Positions 1 through 42,200 of a DNA stretch of 64,000 bases are shown here, in pieces; the stretch's first letter is position 1, and every line of letters begins with the position of its first letter. Origin of the DNA: Chrysaora quinquecirrha (taxonomy: Eukaryota > Cnidaria > Scyphozoa > Semaeostomeae > Pelagiidae); the NCBI GenBank assembly GCA_014526335.1, contig JACTAT010000338.1, forward strand, positions 181,023 through 245,022, read 5' to 3'. The notes below the pieces were generated by a model that was not told the DNA's origin, did no database searches, and saw only the letters and a list, made by a program, of their open reading frames with translations. Both the position numbers and the translations under genes were made by a program.

Positions 1-64
1 GTGGTTTTACTTTCGCAATCAACTGTACAGTACAGTACATATCATTACTGACTGGTGACTGCCC

Positions 65-354
65 TATATTGAAGTCTAAGGTTACAGCAATGCTTACTCA
101 AGCCCCGGGGGGGTACTTCAATGTGTCCATGATTAGACGTGAATCTGGACTTTGACAAAAGGACCCATTTGTATGATAGGATTTTCAAGGATTTCTGACC
201 CATTTGCAATATATTGAAGTCTAAGGTTACAGCAATGCTTACTCAAGCCCCGGGGGGGGTACTTCAATGTGTCCATGATTAGACGTGAATCTGGACTTTG
301 ACAAAAGGACCCATTTGTATGATAGGATTTTCAAGGATTTCTGACCCATTTGCA
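65..354. repeat. Tandem duplication of a TIR-element end plus flank (145-146 bp x2)
   Basis: Two consecutive, nearly identical units start at 65 and 210. They differ mainly by one extra G in the G run (7 versus 8) and both carry the upstream flank, the ACTCAAGC target site and the left end of the element annotated next. The duplication therefore happened after the element inserted. Confidence 0.8.
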
Positions 355-721
355 TGAAAATCGGGAAATTTCAAGCCCTTGTGTATGAATTTGGTTGATT
401 TTAAAACCCTTTTACAGTGCTAGAATTCACGAAAGGTCTCGCAAAATCGAATCTGACGGCGATTCTTTGCAATCAATGTGACCGAGCTCTGTTGTTGCCG
501 CTAATTCACCGTTTCGAAAGCAAAAAACAAAGTAGAAAGGTTGTCAGCCACTTTGCGGTAAATCATAATGGGACCTTTTGGTAAGAAAATCCTAAAATAC
601 CAACCCATCAACCAGAATCGAGCAGAATATCAGACCCATGTGTAGAGAATTTCAGTCGGAAAAACCCATCCATATGAGCGGCACGTCTGGTATGTCTACA
701 TATTGAAGTACCCCCCCCGGG
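249..721. mobile_element. Non-autonomous TIR element with 8-bp target duplication
   Basis: The 473-bp element is bounded by inverted termini of the form CCCGGGGGGGGTACTTC and is flanked by an exact 8-bp direct repeat, ACTCAAGC (241-248 and 722-729). There is no coding capacity. Target duplications of 8 bp are known for hAT, P and Merlin superfamilies; the C/G-run terminus is not a classic hAT end, so the superfamily is left open. Confidence 0.75.
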
Positions 722-729
722 ACTCAAGC

Positions 730-1589
730 ACCATCGATCTTTGTTAGCATGCAGTGCAGGTACGTTCTCCTTTCCAATAAATCGAAATGATAGTGATTTC
801 AAAAGGCTTCAGCTAAAATTTGCTTCAAAAAGCGAATTGTTTTCATCGGGAATGATTTAGCCTAAATTTCTCCGTTATAGAATAACCTTTCAGTCACTGT
901 TTGCTTTAGGAAAAATAATTTCTAATATTATTGTTTCTCTGACACATTCGTTTGTCTGTTGAAAGTTGATTTCGCTTTGTTTACGGAAGTCGGGGTACAA
1001 CTCTGTTCATGCCCTTTGCATGACATCCGCCTCTCTCACAAATAGTATACTGATTCTCTTTCGATGTTTTTTCCTCGATGATTTCACTGTACTTCCACTT
1101 ACCGAGAAAAGAATTTTACTAAGTTTATAATAAACAAATTAATTCATTGGGCCACCGCTTGAAGTTTACATCTTAATATTAAAAAATAAATTCCTGTGAC
1201 ATGAGATCTAGGTAAAAGTTTTACTAAAACTCTGTATAATAGTGATAAATTGGTTTCCGTCACCTTACTTGAAAATGATAAATTTTCAGGCTTTTAAAAT
1301 GTATTCTTTAAAGTTGTAGTTTGTTTACATCTGTCTATAAGTCAGTCAGCAGCATTTTCGTAAGCGCTGTGACAGATAGAACAGCATGAATTAAGAACGT
1401 TGTTAAAACCTGGACCAAGGAATCGCATTGAGGGGCATGCTGTGGAACTGGCAGAACATGAATAATGAAGACCCTCGGGAACAACACCTAGGAACAGGAC
1501 AGGACTGAGGAGCATAAACAATAACAAAACTAAGGAAAAGGACCTTGAAAAAGGATTCAGTTTAGATGAGGGCCATGCAATGACTAACA
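730..1589. other. No recognisable feature
   Basis: AT-rich sequence with no open frame worth calling, no tRNA-like boxes and no clear inverted repeat. From about 1480 the text becomes rich in AGGAC/GGAACAGGAC words and grades into the following repeat. Confidence 0.5.
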
Positions 1590-2135
1590 ACTTGACTGCA
1601 CAGACCTTTAAGATAGAGGTTCTTATGATGCAAGGGTTGTCACCAGGTTGTGGTCAGAGATGGGCAAGGCTGCAAGGGCTACCTCATGCCCTGGACAGGG
1701 AGTAGAAACAGGACTCATTATGGCTTAAAGATCATGAACTAATACCACGGAACATAACATTTAGAGGGAATGGGGAACAGGACCCTGAACTAGGGTCAAA
1801 AGGGTCTAGGACCAGAATAAAGGATCTAAGTTGAAGTCTGCAAACAGAAGTATGGGTAAGGACCATGGAATCACTTGAATGCAAAGACCTTATAAGTCGG
1901 AGGTTGTTATAAGGCAGAGGTTGTAACTAGGCGGTGGTGGGACCCGGGCAAGGGCTATCTCTTGTAACTAAGGACCTTGCAATAAATTAAAGAACTAAGT
2001 AGAAGATACATCTGGACAATGTAATGACTTCTCTCAATAATTTTAATGCACTGACCTTATAATGCGGAGGTTCTTATGAGGCGGTGGTCCTAACAAGGCG
2101 GTGCTCTTAGACGGGCAAGAGCTAGTATAGTAGAA
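1590..2135. repeat. Degenerate dispersed repeat, three tandem modules
   Basis: Three diverged modules (about 1590-1690, 1875-1970, 2040-2130) share the order GACCTTATAA, GGAGGTTxTTAT, then GGGCAAGGGCTA-like sequence. Inverted relatives occur at 43890-43985 and 45480-45860 of this window. No terminal repeats or coding capacity were found. Confidence 0.55.
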
Positions 2136-2185
2136 TTGGTGATATTAATGAGTCAAACAATTTTAGGGCAATATTAATATTAATT

Positions 2186-2665
2186 AGCGGTTGGTTTTTC
2201 ACAATGGCGGCCTGCAAAGGGCTTTGTTAATCTTAGGTCATGTGACAATTGTTCTACTGACTGATAATAGCTCACCTGCATGACTCATAGTTGTTTACTT
2301 TATAAACGATGGCAAATTGCCACATTGGTTTATTTAATGACATTTCAAACAAGAGCGGCAATTTCAAAACAGTTTTCAAAGCAAATCGTCATCATTTTCA
2401 TAATAAGAATAATAATAATAATAATAATAATAATCATCATCATCATCATCACCGTTGTTGCTGTTGTGGCGAGGTACAGGGAGTAAGATAACCATTACAA
2501 CCACCACCGCCACTATCATCGTTATGATCATCAACATCATCATCATCATCATCATCATCACCACCACCACCACTGCCATCACCAGAGTCATGATTATGAT
2601 GATGGTCAATCATCTTCATGCCATGACCACCGTCATCACCATCACCACCGTACCACCACCGCACA
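2186..2665 (+). repeat. Triplet-core interspersed repeat, copy 1
   Basis: A unique-looking arm (2186-2400, containing CACAATGGCGGCCTGCA and the stretch leading to ATTTCAAAACAGTTTTCAAA) runs into a core of AAT, CAT and CAC triplets. The same arm appears inverted at 15780-16015, so this is a dispersed family and not merely a microsatellite. Histidine/isoleucine/aspartate-rich frames across the core are translation artefacts of the triplets. Confidence 0.7.
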
Positions 2666-2699
2666 GAAGCCAATTACAGTAAATTCTGTTGACAGCACT

Positions 2700-3278
2700 G
2701 TTAATTATTCTGGAACCAAACAACTTCAAAGTGAAAATTATTTTTCTCGTAGCTAAAGAAATAGCCATCGAAACGAAGTGATATCAATACAAATTTGAAC
2801 CGAATATTGCAAAAATTTCATAGCTAGGTTTCAAAGACCTTGAAAATCCTCAATGAATGCATTTATAGATATTGCAATTGATAAAAACCCATGCTCTTCT
2901 GTATTTCTATTTCACAATCAAAAGGGGCGAAAGGTGAAAAGTGCATTATTTGTTGCTTTTATGGTAGTTTTTGTTTAATCTTATGAATTTTATTTAAGAT
3001 CAATACCTTTAGAAGTCAGATGAATTCAGTCATATTGAAAACTCTCAATTTCTTGTAGTAAATCTAGAAATCTTAAATAAAAACATGCCTCCAAAGGTCC
3101 AAGATTCCATCAAAGACCACAGAGCGAGGAGAGCGTTAATCCAGGATGACAGAGAACCCCTAAAAACAATCGACTTGTGAAAATCAAGGAACTTTTCCGA
3201 GGTCCTTAATTTTATTAGTCGGTCCTTTTCATCCGTTCTTGAGAAAATCGACCAAAATCGATCATGCACACGGCGCAT
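2700..3278. other. No recognisable feature
   Basis: AT-rich, no gene or repeat structure identified. An antisense open frame of 77 codons (3045-3278) has no recognisable motif and was not called. Confidence 0.5.
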
Positions 3279-3500
3279 CGAGGTGCTAATTCACGAAATT
3301 AAATCACGTGTACATACAGTATATAAACACGAATCACGGGGACAAAATGTTTGCCATTCACGTTTCACGTTAAAAAGATACGGCGTTTCACGTAGATATG
3401 GTCAATCACGTTTCATGAAGATTTTTTGCCACCCTCTTTCACGTTTCCCAATAAAAAATAGGGTCAATCACATTCCCCGAAATACCCTTTACCCAAGGGG
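3279..3500. repeat. CACGTTTCACG-type degenerate repeat
   Basis: Irregularly spaced copies of TTCACG/ATCACG (for example CATTCACGTTTCACG near 3357) fill this stretch. It looks like part of a short interspersed element of unknown class. It ends next to the GGGGGGTACTC-type sequence that begins the following region. Confidence 0.45.
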
Positions 3501-4257
3501 GGTACTCATTAACTTTCAATACGGGGGGTCCATGCTATGAATAATGTGGTTGATCACAAAGTGTGTATCCACCAGAGAAAAAATTGTGTATGTCTTATCC
3601 ACTAAAACTTTAAGTTTGGGGGGGTTAATATAATGGCAAGAAAAGGGCTTAGTGGAGTCTCAGAAAGGACATTGCATATTGCATACTGTACTTTTTTCAT
3701 CATTGGCCAATAAGTTTTTACTATACCCAATTTTCTTTCCTGGTATTTTTAGGCTGTTACGTTAGAGTGCTGTTTACCTTTCTGAGCTCTTTTAGCTATT
3801 GAGTCACTGAAAAGTCACATGTAGCTTTTGGGAAAGTGTAACAAAAATTAAGAAATTTTCTCCCAGAGTTAATGCTAATTCAAGGTATGGGGGGTTCTTG
3901 GCATATTCAAATGGTAATGTTGGCTAGAAAATATGCTCGAAAATTGTTGGTCTTAAGTCAGAAAATTCCAAGGCTGACCGTTTCCTTTTATTAGTTTCTT
4001 TTAAAAATGTCCCTGATGAAATTTCTACTTCCCGAGACTACTGAAGATGAAATCATGGCAGCTCCACTGCCAAATATGATACCCTTGGCTAGACCAAAAT
4101 TGCAGAAAAGTATAGCCTTGGCTAGACTAGAAAGCCGAAAAAGTATACCCTCTAGCACGGCACATCCCGGATATCTTTACTATGGAAGAACCCCCGGTGA
4201 TTCAAGGCAGGTGATTCATCAAGGGGGTTCTCAATCAAGGATTTATGGTACTCAATT
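3501..4257. repeat. Degenerate repeat region, no gene
   Basis: The stretch contains G-run motifs at both sides and, at about 4075-4160, repeated words of the type CTTGGCTAGACxA and AAAAGTATA. The same words recur at 56640-56920 in this window. Open frames here (84 codons at most) are repeat translations. Confidence 0.4.
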
Positions 4258-5958
4258 CTAGAATTTAGAACATTCCCCTGCATAGTTATTAAAAAGCATA
4301 TTGCAATATGGTATTGATGTGATCAATTGTTGCCTTTTTTCCTCTGGAAAAAAACATAAGATATATAAGCCCAGCTGATGTAGATCTGTATAATCAGAAA
4401 TCAATATTTGACTGACATTCTCAATATGTTCCATCCAAATAGCTTTTTCACTTTCACTAAGACTTTTTCTTCTGTCAAAACTTATCATCAAGCATCTGAG
4501 AAAAGAGCAGCTTCTCAACATTCTGATGAATGCTTCCATAGCTACTACATAGCTGTCAAATGATGAAATATCAGCATAAAATCTGAAGGCTTTCAGGTTT
4601 TTGCCATTTTCCTGAACAATATGAAAAAGTTCCTCATTGAAAACCAAGTTGCTTTCATTTCCCCTCACATCAAAATTGATCTGCAGTTTGGTTAGCCTAC
4701 TCATACAGTTTTCCAACAAGGTTGTCAATCCATCACTACCACATCCATGAAAGTAAACTGTAAGATTCTTCAACTTTTGCAGACCAGATAAAGAAATCAA
4801 TGCTGAATCTGAAAGCCCATCTCCAAAATAATCAGTTATTGTTAAAGTCTTCACATTTGGGCAATTTTCTACAATGCAGTTGGCAATATTTGTATCTGTG
4901 TAGCAATGAAGATGAATAAGTTGAGGGCCATAATGCTTGATAATCTTTACAAATGGCTTTTCGTCATGAACTTGGTGCACATAATCATCAATGTAACATA
5001 AGAACAGGTCAGAGTCAATGTGGGTAATATGAGGGCAATTTTGAATAAGTAAATCAGCATTTGATTCTGAAAACTCCCCATCTATTCCTTTACTGTTGAG
5101 ACTGTCGATATTTATCTTTCTTAGATTTAAGAAGACTCCTAATTCAAAGTAACATTTCAACAACTGAATAAATGGTGGGGTCCAGAATATTTCATAATCA
5201 TAATACAATGCTAGCGGCATTTTTGGTTTATAATTAAGCTCTTCAATTTTAGGTCCATTAAAAATCTTTTTAAACATTAACTCAGCATTTTTTAACTCAC
5301 TCATAATATATTTCTTTTCATCATTATCATCACCACCTTCAGTGCTAAGAGTATACCGTTGAAAATCACCAACCGTTGTTGAAAGGAATTCAATTGATCT
5401 TAGATTTAGAAAGCACAAATCTTTGTTATAAAAAGCATCCGACATTTCTTTAAATGAAAGAAACACTTCATGAACTCCAATATTTATTTTTTCAAGCGAC
5501 TTTTCATGCTTAATTATTGCCTGGGTAATAGCCTTGCCAATTTTTGTTCTTTGTTCTTCAAATGCACACCTTCCACTACGTTCTAAACTTACAGTCAGAG
5601 TTTTTAATTCTTTCTGACTCGACAATAATATTTCAAAAACAACTAGAGGGATATTAGAACCTTTAAAATAAAATTGCTCAATTCCATCTGTGAAATTCGC
5701 AAGATCCCAAGCAAATTTCTCGAAATTCTTATCTGTTGTTGTTTCATCTTGCTCTTCATAATATTTCTGCCAGCATCCACCATAAACTGTACTTTCATCG
5801 ATCTCGACTTTTTTGATTGATTTTGAAGCAACCTGTTTCCAACTCTGATACACTTTTGATACGTTTATTACATCTAACAAAGGTAAGAATCCAATAATAT
5901 GACTTAAAGCCGGATAAGGAAGCTCAGAGAACGTCGCCATTTTTGTTTTCACCCGCAC
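4258..5958 (-). CDS. F-box / leucine-rich-repeat-like protein, single exon
   Basis: The 566-aa open frame begins with an F-box-like segment (residues about 11-50: SELPYPALSHIIGFLPLLDV followed by VSKVYQSWKQVA), which in this family binds SKP1 in SCF ubiquitin ligases. The remaining 500 residues carry irregular leucine-rich segments (NLRSIEF, NCPNVKTLTITDYFGDGLSD, LQKLKNLTVYFHGCG), expected to recruit a substrate. The first ATG is at 5958; an ATG six codons in (MATFSELP) is an equally good start. No intron is needed. The gene lies 157 bp downstream of the HDAC3 stop on the same strand, so its promoter must sit in a very short gap or it is read through from HDAC3. The substrate is unknown; I am confident of F-box/LRR character, not of orthology. 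Confidence 0.75.
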   Translation of the reverse strand: MRVKTKMATFSELPYPALSHIIGFLPLLDVINVSKVYQSWKQVASKSIKKVEIDESTVYGGCWQKYYEEQDETTTDKNFEKFAWDLANFTDGIEQFYFKGSNIPLVVFEILLSSQKELKTLTVSLERSGRCAFEEQRTKIGKAITQAIIKHEKSLEKINIGVHEVFLSFKEMSDAFYNKDLCFLNLRSIEFLSTTVGDFQRYTLSTEGGDDNDEKKYIMSELKNAELMFKKIFNGPKIEELNYKPKMPLALYYDYEIFWTPPFIQLLKCYFELGVFLNLRKINIDSLNSKGIDGEFSESNADLLIQNCPHITHIDSDLFLCYIDDYVHQVHDEKPFVKIIKHYGPQLIHLHCYTDTNIANCIVENCPNVKTLTITDYFGDGLSDSALISLSGLQKLKNLTVYFHGCGSDGLTTLLENCMSRLTKLQINFDVRGNESNLVFNEELFHIVQENGKNLKAFRFYADISSFDSYVVAMEAFIRMLRSCSFLRCLMISFDRRKSLSESEKAIWMEHIENVSQILISDYTDLHQLGLYILCFFPEEKRQQLITSIPYCNMLFNNYAGECSKF

Positions 5959-6115
5959 ATGTTTTCACATGTTTTGTTTTCACCCGGATGTCATCCGCAT
6001 AGACTCCAGACTCACGACACGAGTCTCTAGTTTACGCCCCTTATTTCCCTATGAATCATGTCCAATTTACAAAAAAATACAGATAAATAAATTTCTGTTT
6101 AGAAATTAATTCCTT

Positions 6116-35862
<29,747 letters not shown>

Positions 35863-36262
35863 TTTCAATCAGCAGAATAACCAAACATTCACACAAGACT
35901 TTTATTATTGGTTAGGCCTAGTCTAGGCCCTCTATGATATCATGTGTTGTGTTATTGTTATAAGAAAAAGCACAACAACAATCCTTTGAACAATTGCAAG
36001 AGTTAATTTTCAGGTCCTTGAAATTACATTTTCTCTTCCTGGAAGACTGATAAGGTGCAAACAGGCTTTAAAATCATCTGGCAACCACATTGTACTTTGT
36101 TTTGTCAGAAAATTAGGCCAACTTGGAAGCCATTTTGTCTGGTCCACCTTTGATAAACTTCGCGCGTGCGCCTGGTACTAGTACCTTTGCCGCAAGGGTA
36201 CAATGTGTCTGATTCAGACGACGTGCACGTGCAACAACAGAACACACAACATCAAAGGGAAC
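35863..36262. promoter_or_regulatory. Divergent HDAC3 / RCL1 promoter region
   Basis: Only 400 bp separate the two start codons, which face away from each other. No TATA box is obvious. Candidate elements: CGCGCGTGCGCC (36161-36172, resembling an NRF1 site), a perfect E-box CACGTG (36226-36231), the palindrome GGTACTAGTACC (36174-36185), and AGCCATTTT near 36129, resembling a YY1 site on the minus strand. All are clustered on the RCL1 side. Assignment as one bidirectional promoter is inference from spacing. Confidence 0.7.
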
Positions 36263-39200
36263 ATGGCTAATGCCAAACAAAAATCGCCAGGAGCTCTTCA
36301 CTATGAAGGATGCAACTTTCTTAGACAAAGATTAGTGTTATCAACACTGTCTGGCAAAGCTGTCAAGATAACTAATATCAGAGTGGATGAAGATGACCCA
36401 GGAATTCAAGGTATAAAATTATCTGCCAGAGAAGGCCTAGACTAGCTAGACTAGGGTCCATAAGGCCAACTACTGTGCAAGCAGAAGGGCTGGTATCTTG
36501 ATGAAGTAGAGTACTAGCTATAATAGTTTCAAGCTTCATTGTGTATTCTCAGGGTAACAGAACAAGTCGGCCCACTACAAAGCCAATATGGAATGTTGAA
36601 TTTTTGTGGACAGGATTGTGCACAGTTGTGCACAAGTTAAACAATGGAGAACAATAGAAGACAATAGAAGTAGAACAATAGGCCAGTACGCTTGTGTGCA
36701 AGCGACATGTCCCAGATTGATCAATTTCTTTCCGTACTGGCTATAAAGTTGACCCACCATGTGATGGACAAGTTGGTTCATCATGTGTTACAGAAGTCAG
36801 CTTGTCAGCGTACTCCAAAATGGCCCGCTGAAAATAGTAAATTCTACACGTGATTGTATATTTACACTGTTTACGGCTGGGGTACAGGGTGGCAGCCCCC
36901 AATATCCCTAACAAAAAACCAGTGAATAATGTTGTGGGCCAACATTGCGGTGGGCCAACTTCTCCATATGGGTGGGCTGACTTGGTAGTGGGCGGAGTTG
37001 TCTAGAAAGCATTCTCAGCATGGAAGTAACCCAGAGAGGGCTTTCTACCCATGAGCCATTTTATTAATAGTTAGCCACTTTATTGCATTGCCAAAATTCT
37101 CTATGCCTGCATAGTGTTTTTGTTGTGCATTTGTGTACCCTGCTTAAAGCATTAGGATGACACACGTCCCTTATCATTAGTTTCATTCAGGCCTCGCCTT
37201 TTAAGGCGGGCGATCGCCCGCGCCCGCCTCGTCACTCCCCTCGAATGCTCGAGGCGAGCTGTCATCGCTCCCCTCGATATCAAATAACGGAAAAATCCGC
37301 CCACCTTCGCTTTTCTTTCTTAATTACCAGACAGACAGGAAATCTCCGGCGTTAATCTTTAAATGGACTAATCTCCTTATCACCTTTGACTTTTCGTGTT
37401 TTAAGTTCTGTTGACGACTTTTGATGACCATAACGGTCACAGTTGAAGACTGAATGTACTTTTATCCTCATAAAGATTCTTTTATTTCTTTTTTGTTTCG
37501 AATTTTAAAATTGCTTTTAATTAATTTAAATAGGTATTTCTCTCCTTAAAAACTTTGTTTTCTTCCGTTTTGTACCGTATTATACCCTTTAACAGTCACT
37601 TAAGGAAGATAAAAAACCGCCCGCCTGAATTTTTTGAGGGGAGCGATTACCGCCCACCTACTAAAATCTTCCTGGCGAGGCCTGTTTCATTCCTTTCCTT
37701 GTATCCGACAACCAGTTGTATTTTGCCTTAAGTTAGAGAAGCTCATAATGTAATTACAGAATATCAGGAATGAAAATTAAGTTTAAAAAAATAGTTATTG
37801 CTATTATTGTTGTTTTATTATAATGATTGTACACCTGATAGTGAACTGCTCAGTCCTATTGAAATATCAGTAACCATCCCATGTTTTAAACATAGATCAT
37901 TCATGTTCACATTCATTTCAAATTCAGATTCACATTCTTTATGTTCAAGTTCTGATCCTACAAATGCATATCATTCCCAAAAAATTATAGCACTGTCTAC
38001 TAGATAACTGTGCTGTTTGCATGGGGTCATTGAAGCCACAAATGAGTCACTTTCCTTTGTTTATTTTAGAATTTGAAGCAAGCTTTGTGAGATTGCTTGA
38101 CAAGATTACTAATGGTTCCAAAATAGAGATAAATGAAACTGGTAAGCTAACAAAATATTTTTTGGTTAGGATACATTTCTAGTGTTCCTCTGCAGCAGAA
38201 TTGAATTTGAGTAGCTTGATCTGATTTCTTAAATAAGCAAAACCATTTCTACTGTCACCTGAATTAAAATGTTAAAATCCAAAAAATCTCAAACTAGACA
38301 TTGAAAATGTCGAATTTGTTGATAGAGGTATAAATATGTTAAATAGGGGTTCACAGACACAGTTCAAGGGTTTCTTGAGCAACCATCAATTTTTTAAGAT
38401 ATTGACATCTTTTTGCGTAGCGTTGTTTCATTGTTTTGACTGATTTTTTTATCAACCAGAAAATAGTATCCCAAGATCCGTGAATAATTCCAAGAAAAAG
38501 GTCTATAGTGAGATAGAGTTGTTTAAACAAATAGCTTTTTATTTGATTCTATTAAAAAAAATGAGTGAGAATTTTTTAGTATCTCCCAAGACATGTGAGT
38601 ATAGAAGAAGGTCAAATTCGAGATTAAGGCAGCAAATACCAAGCCGAGAAATAGCGTTATGGCTAACAGTCTTATTTACAGAATCGGTGGACCACTTAAA
38701 CTTAAGGCCTGGCTAAACTAGGAAACGTGTCGCGTGCAACATTTCCCCTTATGTCTCCCAGTTTAACCACCTTGGGAACTTTGTAGCATGTGACAAAATT
38801 TGAAGCAAGAGACACACACAAATAATATTTCTTGGAGCCAACAGAAACATTTCTTGTCTCCGCCACTTTGGGGACATGTTGCTTGCTTGTCACTTGTCAC
38901 TTGTCGCTTGTCCAACCTGGGCGACATACCACATGCAATGTTGTGCACAACATGTCTCCTAGTTTAACCACAGCTTTAGGTGAAAGCTTAGATATTTTGA
39001 GCGAGCCCTGTGGTGTTAACTATCCAATATTTTGGTCATTCAGTCAAATATATTCAACCCCTCCAACGGCTATGTTGCGGTTAAGTTTAATTTACAAGAT
39101 CTCAGTTATCGGTCGTTCAAGCCTCGAATTCCTGAAATCTGTTTCTATCCAAAATTTCTCATTTCATTCCTAAAACTTTTTTAGAAAAGATATAAAGAAC

Positions 39201-42200
39201 ATATTAAAAGATATTGATATCTCATTTTTCGAGGTCTTATGTATTACATCTTATGTCTTATGTTTATTTCTGTATGACAGGTACGTCACTGATATACAAG
39301 CCTGGTTTGTTACTTGGCGGTGTAATAGAGCATGACTGCAGCTGTCAAAGATCTATTGGATATTACTTAGAAGCTGTAGTTCTGTTGGCTCCTTTTTGTA
39401 AAAAGCCTTTGAAATTAACACTACGAGGAATAACAAATGATCAAATTGACCCTTCGGTGAGTATATCTTTTTCCTCTCCTTTGTACGCAAAGCTATCTTT
39501 TTCATCAAAGAGGTCGTAAAATGTTTTCTTCAGTAGACAGTTAATGAAAGTTAAAAATTCTGATTTAATGTATTGAATAAATGCACATTTTTTATAAGAA
39601 ACTGTTTGTAAGAAATCAACTCTCACACTGCAGAACATAAAAAAAATTCTGGAATTTGAAGATACTGAATGAAATTACTTTTACAAGAAATTTCACGTCT
39701 ATCAGACATGGGAGTACCTTCAAATAAATGTCCCGATTTGTTATCCCCTGTTATAACTGTTATATGAAAGTGCTTTAAAATAATATTCTTACAATTATGT
39801 TCTTAGTTTTCACTTTCACTTTCCAAATATTTGACTCTAATAAAACACTACTCTTTCCGTGTTCTTTTTGTACCTACAGTATCAAATGTTAGTATTTCAT
39901 ATAATATTAGTATATTGATCTTTGTTTGTGCGTCATTGTTGTAATCAGGTTAGAGACAATCTTGTTCAAGATACCTCGTTTCTTTTAAAAGGAAAATCTG
40001 AGATTATTCAGACAAGCTTTGATAACTTCATTTATCTATTTGCAAGTTCTTCTTTGGGGAATCAAGTTTCAGAAATTTTCAGTCATACTTGTTGAAGAAA
40101 ATTGGTTTCAAAGAGAAAAAAGGGCTGAGAAAGATTTTTCCTTACTGCTTAAGGCAATTCCCTTACTGCATAAATAGTCCTTTTCACCGAGTTGCTAGTC
40201 GATGAGCTTCTGGAGGAATATGCTTGAAAGAAGTAGGCTGTACTAATAAAACTATTGCTTACTAACAGCTGATGCGTGATATAAGCAACTCAGTATTTCA
40301 TCAATGATTAGTCTGGAGGAAATGGCTGGAGTCTGGAGGAAATGGCGCAAGGAACGAAAATCAGATCATTTTATTTCCAACGACACATGTGTATTGAATT
40401 GAATGCTCACATGCTATTCAACGTGACTTTTTATGTTAAAATGGGTATATGCAAGAGTCACTCGGCGTTTGAATGTCGGTTTCTTAGGCAGTTGAACATT
40501 TGTTTCTTCTTATGTGGTCAATGTAACATCTTGCCTTATTCACAGCCCAGACATTAGGGAAATCGTAGTCCATACTACATCAGGCTACTATTTTAAAATC
40601 CAAAAAAACAACAAATGTGCGTCTTATTGTTTTGTTTTTATTTGCTTTTGAAGTATCATCTGCAAACATCTGTGTATCTTTTGAATAATATATGTATCTA
40701 AATCCTTGAAATTGTGACAATTGCTACATCTTGCATAATTCACAGCCCTCTCCTCAGGGAAACTGTAGTTCAAACCACATCAAGCTACTGTTATAAAACC
40801 CAAAACAAGCAACAGATGTGTGTCTTATTGTTCTGCTTTTATTGCTTTTGAAGTATCATCTGCAAACATCTGTGTATCTTTTGAATAATATATGTATCTA
40901 AATCCTTGAAATTGTAACAATTGCTACATCTTGCATAAGGGAAACTGTAGTTCAAACCACATCAGGCAACTGTTATAAAACCCAAAACAAGCAACAGATG
41001 TGCGTCTTATTGTTCTGCTTTTATTGCTTTTGAAGTATCATCTGCAAACATCTGTGTATCTTTTGAATAATATATGTATCTAAATCCTTGAAATTGTGAC
41101 AATTGCTACTGCATAATTCACAGCCCTCTCCTAAGGGAAACTGTAGTTCAAACCACATCAGGCAACTGTTATAAAACCCAAAACAAGCAACAGATGTGCG
41201 TCTTATTGTTCTGCTCTTATTGCTTTTGAAGTATCATCTGCTAGCATCTGCCTATCTTTTAAATAATTTCAATCCTTGAAAGGCAGCATACACATTTACC
41301 ATAGTATACATATCTGTTGGGCCTGTTTTGCTTTCTCATAACATCTCATTTACATCCTTGATATCGGAACAAAAGTGTAACAAGACAAGATGAATGAGAC
41401 AAATAAGACCAACTTATTACTGACTTGCTATGGCCTGCAAAATGTGGACTTCCAAATGACGTCATCAATGATGTTTTCAGCAGTAGCAACTGCATATGTG
41501 AGTATAACAACATCAATAACAGCAACAATATTAAATGCAATGGTGATATATATCTTATTCACGAACAAAGAACTTCAAACGCCTATCAATTTTCTTTTTG
41601 GTTCATTGTCTTTATCAGATCTACTCACTGGTTTAATTGTTCAACCAATTTATACCATTATACGAATACAAGATCTAGACAACATTCATCTGTGTGCATT
41701 GAAATCAGCGTATTCTTTTCTTGCCCATTTCTTTTGTGGGCTCTCTGGCTTTCATCTTGTTATAATAGGAATTGTGAGATTCATCGGTATATCACCGCTG
41801 AATAGACAGCGCAGGTCTAGTTCAAATTCATTTAAATATAAAATCACCGTAGCCACTGTATGGATAACATGGGTGTCACTGCTGTCACTAATCTATGCTC
41901 AAATAGTTCCCTACATTGTCCTGAATGTTACCGTTGCTCTCACAATACCATGTGGCGTGCTATTGATGATCAGTAGCTATGCGAAAATTCTCTATGTGAC
42001 AAAAATAAATTCAGTGACGTCATCAGCTATGGTAGAAAGGGTTTTGGCGAGAAGAAAAAAGGAAGAAAAACATCGCTTTATTACTGTCCTATTCGTTGTT
42101 GTTACATTTCTGTTTTTCTGTATTCCGAGATTTGTATGCACCTTGAACGAATTGATAGATATGGACCAACAATTCGCGGACATTTACAATTGTGATAGGT

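Noticed and set aside
2280..2682. Poly-Ile, poly-His and Asp-rich open frames
   Set aside because: All are six-frame translations of AAT/CAT/CAC triplets; no codon bias, start context or neighbouring exons.
3045..3278. 77-codon minus-strand frame
   Set aside because: No motif, no conserved neighbours, AT-rich background produces frames of this length by chance.
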